Below, piece by piece: positions 34,732 to 43,977 of a stretch of DNA of 64,000 nt. The position numbers and the translations under genes are program-made. Location of the stretch: positions 1-64,000 of the forward strand of contig JAFIEV010000066.1 in assembly GCA_020832305.1 (NCBI GenBank), read 5' to 3'. Under the pieces are notes generated by a model. The model made no database searches and was not told the DNA's origin. It worked only from the letters and a program-made list of their open reading frames with translations. Position 1 is the stretch's first letter. Every line of letters starts with the position of its first letter. This DNA comes from Cyclobacteriaceae bacterium. GTDB lineage: Bacteria > Bacteroidota > Bacteroidia > Cytophagales > Cyclobacteriaceae.

Positions 34732-35786
34732 AAAAAAAAGACAATTGTTCTTCAATATATATAATAAGCTTTTTGATTGTTATTTCAGCATTTACATCAT
34801 CAAAGGCGCAAAATTCATCATGGGATGGCCCGGTTCCCCTTACTTTGCCACTACCTCCACAAACTGAAAAGTATTTTTCCAGTTATACTACGGTACTGCA
34901 AGCAGATAAAAATGCCGCAGAATGGTGGGCTGGCGCACCATCAGTAGTAATTGACAAAAACGGCATATTTTGGATGGCGGCACGCATGCGCAGTCCTGAA
35001 CACCCTGTAGGATTAAGAGGTTATGAAATTCGACTCTTGCGCAGTAAGGATGGTATTCATTTCGAAGAAATTAAAAAAATCAACAGGTCAGAATTACCTA
35101 TTCCAGGCTTCGAACGACCTGCCCTTACCATAGACCCCATTACCGGTAAATTCAAATTATATGTATGCGGTCCCTGGCAGGGTGGTCCCTGGTGTATCCT
35201 CAAATTTGATGATGTTGAAAACCTTACAGATATAAATCCGGCTAGTGTAGGCCCTGTTATACAGGCGCCTGAGCAACGTTATGCAAGAGATGTAAGTGTG
35301 AAAGAATATAAAGATCCTGTAATTATTTATGCACATAATCAATGGCATTGCTATGTAATAGGATATATACGTCAGAATGAACGTATATTTCATTTCGTAA
35401 GTGATGATGGAGAAAAGTGGCATGCATATGGAGATGTAAATGCACCGATTATGGATTTAGCCGGCTGGCATAATTTTTTTGTAAGACCCGCCTCTGTAAT
35501 TCCTTTAGGAATAGGATTTTTATTTGTTTACGAAGGCTCGAATACGCAATGGTATGATCCGGTTTACAATGTTGTTACCGGACTGGGTTTTACATTTGAC
35601 CTGCATAACATATTAGATTTAAGCCCAAAAGCACCAATAATAAAAAGCAGTACTGAAACAGATTTTTCAACCTGGAGATACTCACATTGGCTATTGCACA
35701 ACAATGAATTTTGGATATATGCTGAAGTGGCTACGGCCAATCAGTCTCATGAAATCAGGCTTTTCAGGCTGCCATTACATCATTAA
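34725..35786 (+). CDS. secreted beta-propeller glycoside hydrolase-like protein
   Basis: A 353-residue protein with a signal peptide (ending SSKAQ at about residue 29) and repeated beta-strand blades typical of a five-bladed propeller of the GH43/GH130 kind, such as GYEIRLLRSKDGIHFEEI, DPITGKFKLYVCG and HFVSDDGEKWHAYGD. I cannot point to a full catalytic triad, so the enzyme class is tentative. The coupling to the RraA-like gene (7-nt overlap) suggests breakdown of a sugar or sugar acid. Confidence 0.72.
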   Translation: MVEKKDNCSSIYIISFLIVISAFTSSKAQNSSWDGPVPLTLPLPPQTEKYFSSYTTVLQADKNAAEWWAGAPSVVIDKNGIFWMAARMRSPEHPVGLRGYEIRLLRSKDGIHFEEIKKINRSELPIPGFERPALTIDPITGKFKLYVCGPWQGGPWCILKFDDVENLTDINPASVGPVIQAPEQRYARDVSVKEYKDPVIIYAHNQWHCYVIGYIRQNERIFHFVSDDGEKWHAYGDVNAPIMDLAGWHNFFVRPASVIPLGIGFLFVYEGSNTQWYDPVYNVVTGLGFTFDLHNILDLSPKAPIIKSSTETDFSTWRYSHWLLHNNEFWIYAEVATANQSHEIRLFRLPLHH

Positions 35787-35904
35787 TACCGTGCTGTAAT
35801 CAGGTTGCGCTGTAAATTGCCTGGCTTGTGGGCTTATTTCGCTCAATATCCTGAATTTACATTATATATGCATACTTTTACAGCAGGGGCTAATTACTTG
35901 ATTA

Positions 35905-36252
35905 TTATGCTTTCTGTCCACTAAGGGCCATAAAAATCGCATTGATAAACCAAAGTACAATACCAAAACCCATGGCCCACCAGAAACTGGCTACGTGAAA
36001 ACCCGGCACCAACCAACTGGCAAGTAAAATGATGAGGGTATTAATAACCACGAGAAATAATCCGAGTGTAAGAACCGTTAAAGGTATAGTCAATATTACC
36101 AACAGAGGCTTGATCGTACTATTTAATATGGCAAGTACACCTGCCACGATTAAAGCATACAAATAGTTTTCTACGCTTACACCATTGAGTATATTTGCCG
36201 CTATGAGCACTGCCAGCGAATACAGCAGCAGACGAACCAAAAAGTTTATCAT
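35905..36252 (-). CDS. phage holin-like family membrane protein
   Basis: A 115-residue, almost wholly hydrophobic protein with four membrane spans and the family pattern ANILNGVSVENYLYALIVAGVLAILN and LLVILTIPLTVLTLGLFL. It belongs to the Phage_holin_4_2-type family, which despite its name is widespread in bacterial chromosomes. No phage genes are near, so a holin role is unlikely. It stands alone and is divergent from the YpdA-like gene, 78 nt away. Confidence 0.88.
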   Translation of the reverse strand: MINFLVRLLLYSLAVLIAANILNGVSVENYLYALIVAGVLAILNSTIKPLLVILTIPLTVLTLGLFLVVINTLIILLASWLVPGFHVASFWWAMGFGIVLWFINAIFMALSGQKA

Positions 36253-36330
36253 ATTATTGCATTTAGTACCAAAGTCTGAAATTGCATATTTTTTTGGTTA
36301 AAATGAATTATTGCGCCGAAATTTATTACC

Positions 36331-37323
36331 ATGTTAATATACGATGTTATTACCGTTGGTGCCGGTCCTTGTGGACTGGCATGTGGAATTGAAGCTCAGG
36401 CCAAAGGATTGCAGTGCCTGATTATAGACAAAGGCAGCATTACCGAATCTATTAGAAGATATCCGGTAAACATGACCTTTTTTTCCACTGCCGAGAATAT
36501 TGAAATCGGCAATGTGCCTTTTATTTCTCAGGGAATAAGACCAAACCGCAGCGAAGCCTTGAAGTATTACAGAAAAGTTGCGGCGTTCTATCAGTTAAAA
36601 CTCAAATTGTTTACTACTGTAACCGGAATACAAAAAGAGAATGACGTTTTTGTAATTGATACAAATACTGGTGAAACATTCTTTGCCAGAAGTATTATAC
36701 TGGCAACCGGATATTACGATGTACCCAGGTTTTTGAATATCCCGGGAGAAGAACTTCCACACGTAAGCCACTACTACGACGAAGCATTCAAATACACACA
36801 AACTAAAACACTGGTGGTTGGAGGCGCCAACTCAGCTATTGAAGCGGCATTGGACCTGTATCGAAACGGGGCTCAGGTAACCCTTATTCATATGATGGAG
36901 GGGCTTGACAAAAATGGAAAATACTGGATCGTTCCTGATCTTGAAAATCGTATAAAAAACAATGAAATAAAAGCGTACTTCAATTCAGTACTCACTTCAA
37001 TTGATGAAAAAAACGTGAAGGTCAGAAGGCACGATACAGATGAAATCTTTACATTAGAGGCTGATTTTGTGTTTTTGATGACTGGCTACAGACCCGATGC
37101 AATATTTCTCAAGCAGATAGGCATTAAATTAGAAGGAGAAAATCTGATTCCTGGTATTAATAAAGAGACCTTCGAAAGTAACATAAAAGGCATTTATCTC
37201 GCAGGATCCATAGTAGGTGGAGAAGAAACAGCCAAAATTTTTATTGAAAATGGCAAACTACATGCATTTCCCATTATAGACGATATTGTATCTAAATTAA
37301 ATCAACGCAGACCTAGTCTTTGA
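36331..37323 (+). CDS. ypdA: YpdA-like FAD-dependent disulfide reductase
   Basis: The 330-residue flavoprotein has two dinucleotide folds, TVGAGPCGLACG for FAD at residue 7 and TLVVGGANSAIEAAL for NAD(P)H near 165, plus the GIYLAGSIVGGEET C-terminal FAD contact. It fits the YpdA family, reported to reduce bacillithiol disulfide; other thioredoxin reductase-like roles are possible. No Cys-x-x-Cys pair is seen, as expected for YpdA. It is followed 3 nt later by a secreted hypothetical gene. Confidence 0.85.
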   Translation: MLIYDVITVGAGPCGLACGIEAQAKGLQCLIIDKGSITESIRRYPVNMTFFSTAENIEIGNVPFISQGIRPNRSEALKYYRKVAAFYQLKLKLFTTVTGIQKENDVFVIDTNTGETFFARSIILATGYYDVPRFLNIPGEELPHVSHYYDEAFKYTQTKTLVVGGANSAIEAALDLYRNGAQVTLIHMMEGLDKNGKYWIVPDLENRIKNNEIKAYFNSVLTSIDEKNVKVRRHDTDEIFTLEADFVFLMTGYRPDAIFLKQIGIKLEGENLIPGINKETFESNIKGIYLAGSIVGGEETAKIFIENGKLHAFPIIDDIVSKLNQRRPSL

Positions 37324-37326
37324 ACC

Positions 37327-37761
37327 ATGAAAGCCGTCACAACAACTGCATTATTGACTTTGCTTCTGAGTAATGTTGGATTTGCACAATGGAAATTGCG
37401 TTCAGAAATTACCGGACACTGGAAAGTAGCCGGTATACTGAGCGCTGAAAGATCACTTTCTAAAGAACAGCAAACTTTAATGCAGGAATTTATGGATGTA
37501 TTTATTCAATCAGAATATTATTTTCACGAAGATGGCGCCTTTGACATAATCTTCCACAAAGAATTACCTGAAATTATGTTTGATCTGAAATCTTTAAATA
37601 AAACTTTATGGAAATACGATGCCGAAATTGGTTTAATTGAAATAGGAACACCCGATGATGGTTACTCAATGATGCGTATTTTTGTAAGAGATGAAGATGG
37701 TAAGTTGTATTTTTTAATACATGATACTCCGTTGATCATGGAAATGCAAAAAGTAAATTAG
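37327..37761 (+). CDS. hypothetical secreted lipocalin-like protein
   Basis: A 144-residue protein with a signal peptide (MKAVTTTALLTLLLSNVGFAQ) and a beta-rich mature part with GHWKVAGIL near the start, a pattern common in small lipocalin-like Bacteroidota proteins. No family is certain. It follows the ypdA-like gene by 3 nt, so they may form a pair, but their compartments differ. Confidence 0.6.
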   Translation: MKAVTTTALLTLLLSNVGFAQWKLRSEITGHWKVAGILSAERSLSKEQQTLMQEFMDVFIQSEYYFHEDGAFDIIFHKELPEIMFDLKSLNKTLWKYDAEIGLIEIGTPDDGYSMMRIFVRDEDGKLYFLIHDTPLIMEMQKVN

Positions 37762-37779
37762 AATATTTATAAATTCAGC

Positions 37780-38172
37780 TTAGTATTTCAACAACGGATT
37801 TACAATTTCATTCACATTTTCCATACTAAGAGGTTTTACGAAAAAACTTTTTACTATGTCGTATTTCTTTGATTTCTCAGCATCAGATTTATCAATCGAT
37901 GAAGTAATAAGCGATACAACTATGCGATCATATGCTTTCGACTTTTTGAGTCTTTCCATAAATTCCCAACCATCCATACATGGCATATTGATATCGAGCA
38001 ATAGTAAAAAGCCCCGATCGTCATCTTTATCATTATTAAAAATGTATTCCAAAGCCGATTCACCATCTTCGAAAGTAAAAACCTCCGTTTCCAAATCAGA
38101 TTCTTCCAACAGCACTTTATGAATGTACAGCACTATGGCATCATCATCTATGAGCAATGTATCTATTTTCAT
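37780..38172 (-). CDS. single-domain response regulator
   Basis: A 130-residue receiver domain without an output part: the acidic pair DDD near residue 10, phospho-acceptor Asp60 in LLLLDINMPCMDGWE, the Thr/Ser LITSS and the conserved Lys in FVKPLS. Such stand-alone regulators act in phosphorelays or by binding partners. The start at 38172 is preferred to 38223: TATTTTTG (38190-38197 on the minus strand) would place the transcript start inside the longer reading. No histidine kinase gene is adjacent. Confidence 0.9.
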   Translation of the reverse strand: MKIDTLLIDDDAIVLYIHKVLLEESDLETEVFTFEDGESALEYIFNNDKDDDRGFLLLLDINMPCMDGWEFMERLKKSKAYDRIVVSLITSSIDKSDAEKSKKYDIVKSFFVKPLSMENVNEIVNPLLKY

Positions 38173-38340
38173 ATCAACTTTAAAAATATCAAAAATATGC
38201 GAAATTCGCGTGAATAATTTCAAAATGCTGTCCTGGAATTACTTTCCTCTCTAAAAAATGAGTCATTAAAACGTCAATTCAAAATGATCTGAACATTAGA
38301 ACCATTTTATACACGAACAAGAAAATTCAAAACAAATAAT

Positions 38341-38382
38341 AACCAAAAAGCCCCGAACGTATCAATTCAGGGCTTTTTGGTT
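38341..38382 (-). terminator. terminator downstream of tRNA-Leu
   Basis: A 13-bp stem (38341-38353 with 38370-38382, AACCAAAAAGCCC and its complement) with a 16-nt loop. The A/T-rich base of the stem gives a T-run in either direction. It lies 18 nt past the tRNA 3' end on the minus strand and probably ends that transcript. Confidence 0.75.
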
Positions 38383-38400
38383 CATTGAATTTTAAAAGAG

Positions 38401-38484
38401 TGCGCATGAGAAGATTCGAACTTCCACACCCGAACGGGCACTACCCCCTCAAAGTAGCGTGTCTACCAGTTTCACCACATGCGC
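38401..38484 (-). tRNA. tRNA-Leu (anticodon GAG)
   Basis: An 84-nt tRNA read on the minus strand. The acceptor stem is GCGCATG paired with CATGCGC and discriminator A, the D-loop has TGGTAGACA, and the anticodon loop TTGAGGG places GAG at 34-36. A long variable arm (TGCCCGTTCGGGTG) marks a class II tRNA, and the T-arm is GTTCGAATC. CCA is not encoded. The arm and anticodon together give leucine, reading CUU/CUC. Confidence 0.95.
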
Positions 38485-38655
38485 GTTTAAAACTGCAAAT
38501 CCTTGCAATCGGGCCACAAATATACGTGACTGAATATTTATTTCACAAAACTTGATAATAAATTATTTTCTAATGGGTGTAATGAAATGGTTCTTTTAAG
38601 GTTTCAAAGCAAGCATAAAGAAGCAATCTTTGACCTTACATCAACAAGAGCCAAC

Positions 38656-40017
38656 ATGCAGCCAAGTTTTGTTACGATATTAAAGTCTCTGATTTATCTT
38701 ATACTGATAAGTTTACCAGTTTTGAGCCATGCGCAAAAACCTGCTTTAAATGAGGGACTCATTGCACATTTTCCATTTGAATCAGGCCCTGATGACATTT
38801 CACTCAGGCACAAAGGTGTTATACATGGCGCTTCTCTTAAGGAATCACGGTGTGGTGAAATGTCGTATTACTTTGATGGGAAAACATCCTATATTGAATA
38901 CGGAAATGATCCTGATCTTAATGGCAAATTTAGCGGACTTAGCTTTGGTGCATGGATTAAACCCGAAGCTTATTTTACAATGGAGCTGAGCACTATACTT
39001 GCCAAATGGGCTTTTGATCCAAAAAACGATCATTTTGGACTCTGGATCAATAAAAACCTAAAAGTTATTGCTGCAGTCAGCTCAGACAGGGAAATGGAAA
39101 ATGGAATATTCAGCCAAAAAAACCTGATTTCAGATACCTGGCATCATGTTTTTGTAACCTGGCATAGCAATGGACAAATTGCCATTTACATCGACGGTGT
39201 TTTGGACAAAACAGGTAAACAAACCGGTCGTGGTATTAATGCACATTCAGAAGCGCCACTAAGAATTGGGCGTCAGGTTTTTAATCGCAACCGTCCTTTC
39301 AAAGGCAATATTTCAGATGTGAGAATTTATAATCGTCATCTGAGCCATGAAGAGGTACATGCGCTTTTCACTCAGGGAAATGAAATCTGTGAAAGGGCTA
39401 TTATTCAAGGTATTGTCTTGAATAAAACCAACCAGGAGCCCATACACGCTGAGGTTGTTGTGGAAGACCTGGAAAGTGGAATTGAAATAACGCGAGTAAA
39501 AACCCATCAGGATGATCCGGGAAGTTTTCAGATAAAATTGCCTGTCGGTAAAAAATACAGCATATACGCAGAAGCAGAAAACTATATGGCTGAAACCGAA
39601 TTACTTGATCTGAGTCAAACAAGTCCTTTTGTGCATATTTATAAAAGAATATTTATGCTACCTTTTGAGGCAGGAATGGCACTGAGGCTGAACAACATTT
39701 TTTTCGACTTTGCCAAAGCCACCTTGCGCAGGGAATCCAATGCAGAACTAAATCGCATCCTCCCCTACTTCCAGCGTTATCCGAACCTCAAGGTTGAACT
39801 CAGTGGACATACAGACGCTATAGGTTCGGAAGCGGCAAATCAAATACTCTCAGAAAATCGCGCCGTTTCTGTAAGAAACTACCTTATAAACCTTGGCATA
39901 CCCCAGCAAAAAATAATGGCAATTGGCTATGGGGAAAGCCTTCCGGTAGATTCTAATGAAACGGAAGACGGAAGACAACAAAACCGCAGAGTGGAATTTA
40001 AAATCCTTGAAAAATAA
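38656..40017 (+). CDS. LamG-like / OmpA-domain outer membrane protein
   Basis: About 453 residues starting MQPSFVTILKS with a signal peptide ending LSHAQ. Next come a LamG/concanavalin-like domain (LIAHFPFESG, GDISLRH-type opening, AWIKPE, WHHVFVTWHSNGQIAIYIDGV, IGRQVFNRNRPFKGNISDVRIYNRHLS), a carboxypeptidase-regulatory-like beta domain and an OmpA C-domain (LSGHTDAIGSEAANQ, NRRVEFKI). It is likely anchored to peptidoglycan, displaying a carbohydrate- or protein-binding module. A longer reading begins at 38587. Compare the PD40-OmpA protein at 9828. Confidence 0.86.
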   Translation: MQPSFVTILKSLIYLILISLPVLSHAQKPALNEGLIAHFPFESGPDDISLRHKGVIHGASLKESRCGEMSYYFDGKTSYIEYGNDPDLNGKFSGLSFGAWIKPEAYFTMELSTILAKWAFDPKNDHFGLWINKNLKVIAAVSSDREMENGIFSQKNLISDTWHHVFVTWHSNGQIAIYIDGVLDKTGKQTGRGINAHSEAPLRIGRQVFNRNRPFKGNISDVRIYNRHLSHEEVHALFTQGNEICERAIIQGIVLNKTNQEPIHAEVVVEDLESGIEITRVKTHQDDPGSFQIKLPVGKKYSIYAEAENYMAETELLDLSQTSPFVHIYKRIFMLPFEAGMALRLNNIFFDFAKATLRRESNAELNRILPYFQRYPNLKVELSGHTDAIGSEAANQILSENRAVSVRNYLINLGIPQQKIMAIGYGESLPVDSNETEDGRQQNRRVEFKILEK

Positions 40018-40019
40018 AT

Positions 40020-41408
40020 TTAATACCCTAACAGACCGAGCATCTTTTCATGATGTTGTTCTTCACTGAAAAGACTGGTTTCTAAAGAACCATCATCCTT
40101 TCTGTTAATAATTACATGCTTGGGAGCGGGGATCAGGCAATGCTGAATACCACCGAAACCACCAATCGACTCCTGGTAGGCGCCTGTATGAAAAAAGCCA
40201 ATATAAAGTTGATCGCCATTGTTTATCATGGGTAAAAACACTTCTGAAGAGTGCGCCTCAGAATTGTAATAATCCAATGAGTCACAAGTAAGGCCCCCGA
40301 GATTAACCTTGTGAAACATATCGTCCCACTTATTTACGGCCAGCATAATATATTTTTGGTTTATACCATAGGAATCTGGAAGATGGGTAATGAATGATCC
40401 ATCAATCATATACCATAACTCCTTGTCATTTTGAAGTTTCTGGTCGAGGATAGAATATAATATGGCACCACTTTCTCCTACAGTATAGGAACCAAACTCT
40501 GTTACAATATTTGGGGTAGGCACATTTGACTTATTACAGATCCATTTGATATTTTCTATAATCTGTTCTATGATGTACTGATAATCAAAATCAAACTGCA
40601 AAGACGTTTTAATGGGAAATCCACCTCCTATATCTATTGTGTCAAGTTCAGGGCATATTTTTCTTAACTCACAATACTTATATACAAAACGGCTAAGTTC
40701 GCTCCAATAATAAGCTGAGTCTTTTATACCGGTATTTATAAAATAATGCAACATTTTAAGCCGAAATTTTGGATTGTCTTTAAATTTTTCCTTGTAAAAA
40801 GGCACTATATCATTGTATCTGATGCCTAGTCTCGAGGTATAAAATTCAAAATTAGGCTCTTCATCTGCGGCAACCCTTATGCCTATATCAACCGGACCTT
40901 GAAGTCCAGCTTCATAATCATTAAGCTCGTTGAGATTATCTAATATTGGAATCAGATTTTTGAAACCATCATTGATTAATTCGCAAATATATTGCCTGTA
41001 TAAAGGCCTTTTAAATCCATTGCAGAAAATGTAAATATTTTTATCGATCTTTTTTTTCTCATACAACTTCCGCACAATCTGCAGGTCATAGGCTGATGAG
41101 GTTTCAAGATGGATATCGTTCTTTAATGCTTCTTCAATTACAAAGCTAAAATGGGAAGATTTTGTACAATAAGAATATATATATTCCCCTTCGTAATGAA
41201 ATTTCCTGATAGCTTTGTTAAAAAGGCGTTTTGCCTTTTTTATATTATGGCTGATCCTGGGCAGATAACTGATTTTCATTGGGGTACCGTACTCTTTAAT
41301 TACTTCCATCAAGGGCACTTCATTGAACAGCAGCTCCTTGTTTTCCACTTTAAATTCTTCCTGTGGAAACTCAAAGGTTTGCTCAATCAGATCTGCGTAA
41401 CTTTTCAT
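40020..41408 (-). CDS. speA: PLP-dependent decarboxylase, arginine decarboxylase-like
   Basis: A 462-residue fold-type III PLP enzyme: PLP-lysine at Lys83 (YSYCTKSSHFSFV), the glycine-rich GGGFPI loop near residue 258, EFGSYTVGESG, and the cysteine CDSLDY of ornithine/arginine/diaminopimelate decarboxylases. Bacteroidota proteins of this length and type are usually named biosynthetic arginine decarboxylase, making agmatine for polyamines. Diaminopimelate decarboxylase remains an alternative because dapD is in this genome. No agmatine-processing gene is adjacent. The gene is divergent from argS with a 109-nt gap. Confidence 0.8.
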   Translation of the reverse strand: MKSYADLIEQTFEFPQEEFKVENKELLFNEVPLMEVIKEYGTPMKISYLPRISHNIKKAKRLFNKAIRKFHYEGEYIYSYCTKSSHFSFVIEEALKNDIHLETSSAYDLQIVRKLYEKKKIDKNIYIFCNGFKRPLYRQYICELINDGFKNLIPILDNLNELNDYEAGLQGPVDIGIRVAADEEPNFEFYTSRLGIRYNDIVPFYKEKFKDNPKFRLKMLHYFINTGIKDSAYYWSELSRFVYKYCELRKICPELDTIDIGGGFPIKTSLQFDFDYQYIIEQIIENIKWICNKSNVPTPNIVTEFGSYTVGESGAILYSILDQKLQNDKELWYMIDGSFITHLPDSYGINQKYIMLAVNKWDDMFHKVNLGGLTCDSLDYYNSEAHSSEVFLPMINNGDQLYIGFFHTGAYQESIGGFGGIQHCLIPAPKHVIINRKDDGSLETSLFSEEQHHEKMLGLLGY

Positions 41409-41517
41409 GCTTAGCCAGATTAACTTAGTTAATAATACAAAGGATGCAATATTGAGGATATTTTACAATCTTTGCAAAGTCAAAAAGCATGAATTTAATT
41501 TTTAATCTAAATAAAAG

Positions 41518-43308
41518 ATGGGTATAGAAGAACAGCTTTGCTGCCTGATAGAAGAAGCTTTTAATCATCATTTTCAATACCAGCCAGAAAAAGGAAGTAT
41601 CGCACTGCAGGCAACGCGCAAAGAGTTTGAAGGGGAATTTACATTTGTTACGTTTCCTTACTTAAAAATTTCCAAAAAAAAGCCTGAAGAAACTGCCACT
41701 ATAATAGGTCAATACATTATAAGCAACAGTAAGATCGCTGAATCCTTTAACGTTGTTAAAGGATTTCTAAATATAAAAATTTCATCGGCCACCTGGTTGC
41801 AACGTTTACTGGATATTCAGCAAAACCAGCATTATGGCCGAAAAGCAAAGAATAACCAAAAAGTTGTTGTAGAGTACTCTTCTCCCAATACCAATAAACC
41901 GCTGCATCTTGGTCACCTTAGAAATAATTTTCTGGGATATTCTGTCTCCTGTATACTCGAAGCTGAAGGTTATGAGGTGATCAAAGTTAACCTGGTCAAT
42001 GACAGAGGAATACACATTTGTAAATCGATGCTGGCTTATCAAAAATTCGGCAATGGAGAAACCCCTGAATCCAGTGATATTAAAGGCGATCATTTAATTG
42101 GCAAATATTATGTACGCTTTGACCAGGAATACAAAAAAGAGATGGAAAAAATGCTGGGGGATGGAATTAAAAAGGAGGATGCTGAAAAAAATGCGCCTCT
42201 AATTCAGGCAGCCCGTGAAATGCTTAAAAAATGGGAAAGCGGCGATCAAGAGGTAGTTGATCTGTGGAATACCATGAATAATTGGGTTTATGAGGGCTTC
42301 GATGTTACCTACAAAAGAATGGGTGTGGAATTTGATCACATCTACAAAGAATCTGAAACCTATCTTTTGGGTAAAACCATCGTGGACGAAGGATTAAAAA
42401 GGGAACTTTTTTACCGCAAACCAGATGGCTCGGTCTGGGTTGATCTGAGCGATGAAGGACTTGACGAAAAATTACTTTTAAGGTCTGATGGTACTTCTGT
42501 TTACATAACCCAGGATCTGGGCACTGCCGACCTTAAATACAATGATTATCAGTTTGACAAATCAGTCTATGTAGTAGGCAATGAACAAGATTATCATTTT
42601 GAAGTTTTGTTCAGGATTTTAAAGCGTCTTAAAAGAAACTATGCCGTTGGTTTATATCACTTATCCTATGGGATGGTAGATTTGCCTTCGGGAAAAATGA
42701 AATCGAGAGAAGGCACCGTAGTTGATGCTGATGACCTTATGCAGGAGATGGCCGAAACCGCCCAAAAAAGCACCGCCGAATTGGGTAAAATAGAAGATTT
42801 CACAGATGAGCAGGCCAGAGCCCTTTATGAAATACTTGGTCTGGGTGCTTTGAAATACTTTCTGCTGAAAGTTGACCCGAAGAAAAGAATGCTTTTCAAT
42901 CCTGAGGAATCGATTCAATTTCATGGAAATACAGGCCCTTTTATTCAATATACATTCGCAAGAATTTCTTCATTGTTGAGAAAAGCACAACAAGAAGGAC
43001 TAAATTATACACTTTCGGAAAAAAACCTGAACTACGAGCTTCATGAAACAGAACGGGAAGTAATTTTCCTCATTTCCCAATACGAGCAAATGCTTTCAGA
43101 AGCTGCTGAAAATTTCAGTCCTTCTGTCGTTGCACAATACGTCTTTGAGCTGGCAAAAGAATACAACCGCTTTTATGCAGAACTTAGTGTTATGGGTGAA
43201 AAGGACCCGGTAACAAAAATCTTTCGGGTTGCATTTTCTGCGCTAACTGCCAAAACAATTAAAAACGCTATGGGGTTATTAGGCATTGAGGTTCCGGAAA
43301 AAATGTAA
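41518..43308 (+). CDS. argS: arginyl-tRNA synthetase
   Basis: A 596-residue class I synthetase that charges tRNA-Arg. It has the N-terminal ArgS additional domain, the HIGH-type motif HLGH at 130-133 (SSPNTNKPLHLGHLRNN), a KMSKS-like MKSREGT loop, and a C-terminal DALR anticodon-binding domain (YTFARISSLLRKA ... FYAELSVMGEKD). Length is normal. It is followed after 14 nt by the glutathione peroxidase gene, so read-through is likely. The gene faces away from the arginine decarboxylase-like gene. Confidence 0.97.
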   Translation: MGIEEQLCCLIEEAFNHHFQYQPEKGSIALQATRKEFEGEFTFVTFPYLKISKKKPEETATIIGQYIISNSKIAESFNVVKGFLNIKISSATWLQRLLDIQQNQHYGRKAKNNQKVVVEYSSPNTNKPLHLGHLRNNFLGYSVSCILEAEGYEVIKVNLVNDRGIHICKSMLAYQKFGNGETPESSDIKGDHLIGKYYVRFDQEYKKEMEKMLGDGIKKEDAEKNAPLIQAAREMLKKWESGDQEVVDLWNTMNNWVYEGFDVTYKRMGVEFDHIYKESETYLLGKTIVDEGLKRELFYRKPDGSVWVDLSDEGLDEKLLLRSDGTSVYITQDLGTADLKYNDYQFDKSVYVVGNEQDYHFEVLFRILKRLKRNYAVGLYHLSYGMVDLPSGKMKSREGTVVDADDLMQEMAETAQKSTAELGKIEDFTDEQARALYEILGLGALKYFLLKVDPKKRMLFNPEESIQFHGNTGPFIQYTFARISSLLRKAQQEGLNYTLSEKNLNYELHETEREVIFLISQYEQMLSEAAENFSPSVVAQYVFELAKEYNRFYAELSVMGEKDPVTKIFRVAFSALTAKTIKNAMGLLGIEVPEKM

Positions 43309-43322
43309 AAACATAAAGAAAA

Positions 43323-43901
43323 ATGAAAAAACTTGCTATTCTAATGCTCAGCTTACTTACCGTTGCCTGCTTTGGCAGCAAAAAAGTAGATTCTAAACCC
43401 GAAAATTCAGAAACAATGACAGTCTCAAGTTTATTTTATGATTTTAAACTTAAAACCATCGAAGGAGAAGAAATTGATTTCAGTCGTTTCAAAGGCCAAA
43501 AAGTAATGATTGTAAATGTAGCATCGAAGTGCGGCTACACTCCTCAATATAAAGACCTTCAGGCATTGCATGAAAAGTACGGCGATAAAGTGGTTATACT
43601 TGGGTTTCCGGCAAATAATTTCGGATCGCAGGAACCCGGTACAAATGAAGAAATAATGCAATTTTGTTCTTCAAATTATGGTGTATCCTTTCAAATGTTT
43701 GAAAAGATTTCTGTTAAGGGTGCAGATATGCATCCCCTATACAGATGGCTTACAGATAAAGAAAAAAATGGATGGAATGACCAAACGCCATCCTGGAATT
43801 TTTGCAAGTACCTTATCGATGAAAACGGAGAATTAATCAAATTCTATGCTTCAGGAATCAATCCTATGTCAGATGAAGTAATACAAGCCATTCAAAGTTA
43901 A
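43323..43901 (+). CDS. glutathione peroxidase-like lipoprotein
   Basis: This 192-residue protein has a lipoprotein signal (lipobox TVAC, Cys16) and a glutathione peroxidase domain with the peroxidatic Cys70 in NVASKCGYTPQY, then the ILGFPANNFGSQEP block with its Gln, and WNFCKYL with the Trp. A probable resolving Cys near 114 (QFCSSNYG) suggests the thioredoxin-dependent 2-Cys type. It would detoxify peroxides on the periplasmic side of the envelope. It comes 14 nt after argS and is closed by the terminator at 43928. Confidence 0.9.
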   Translation: MKKLAILMLSLLTVACFGSKKVDSKPENSETMTVSSLFYDFKLKTIEGEEIDFSRFKGQKVMIVNVASKCGYTPQYKDLQALHEKYGDKVVILGFPANNFGSQEPGTNEEIMQFCSSNYGVSFQMFEKISVKGADMHPLYRWLTDKEKNGWNDQTPSWNFCKYLIDENGELIKFYASGINPMSDEVIQAIQS

Positions 43902-43927
43902 AATTTACCATAAAAGAAATTTACAAG

Positions 43928-43962
43928 GATGAGTCTTTATTAAAGAGACTCATCTTTTTTTT
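43928..43962 (+). terminator. rho-independent terminator after argS-gpx
   Basis: A GATGAGTCT/AGACTCATC stem with a short loop (43928-43954) is followed by eight T residues. It ends the argS-glutathione peroxidase transcript before menA. Confidence 0.85.
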
Positions 43963-43977
43963 AAATCTAAATTTTTT

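Noticed and set aside
35905-36252. Holin-like protein as a sign of prophage
   Set aside because: No phage structural, integrase or lysis genes are near, and this family is chromosomal in many bacteria.
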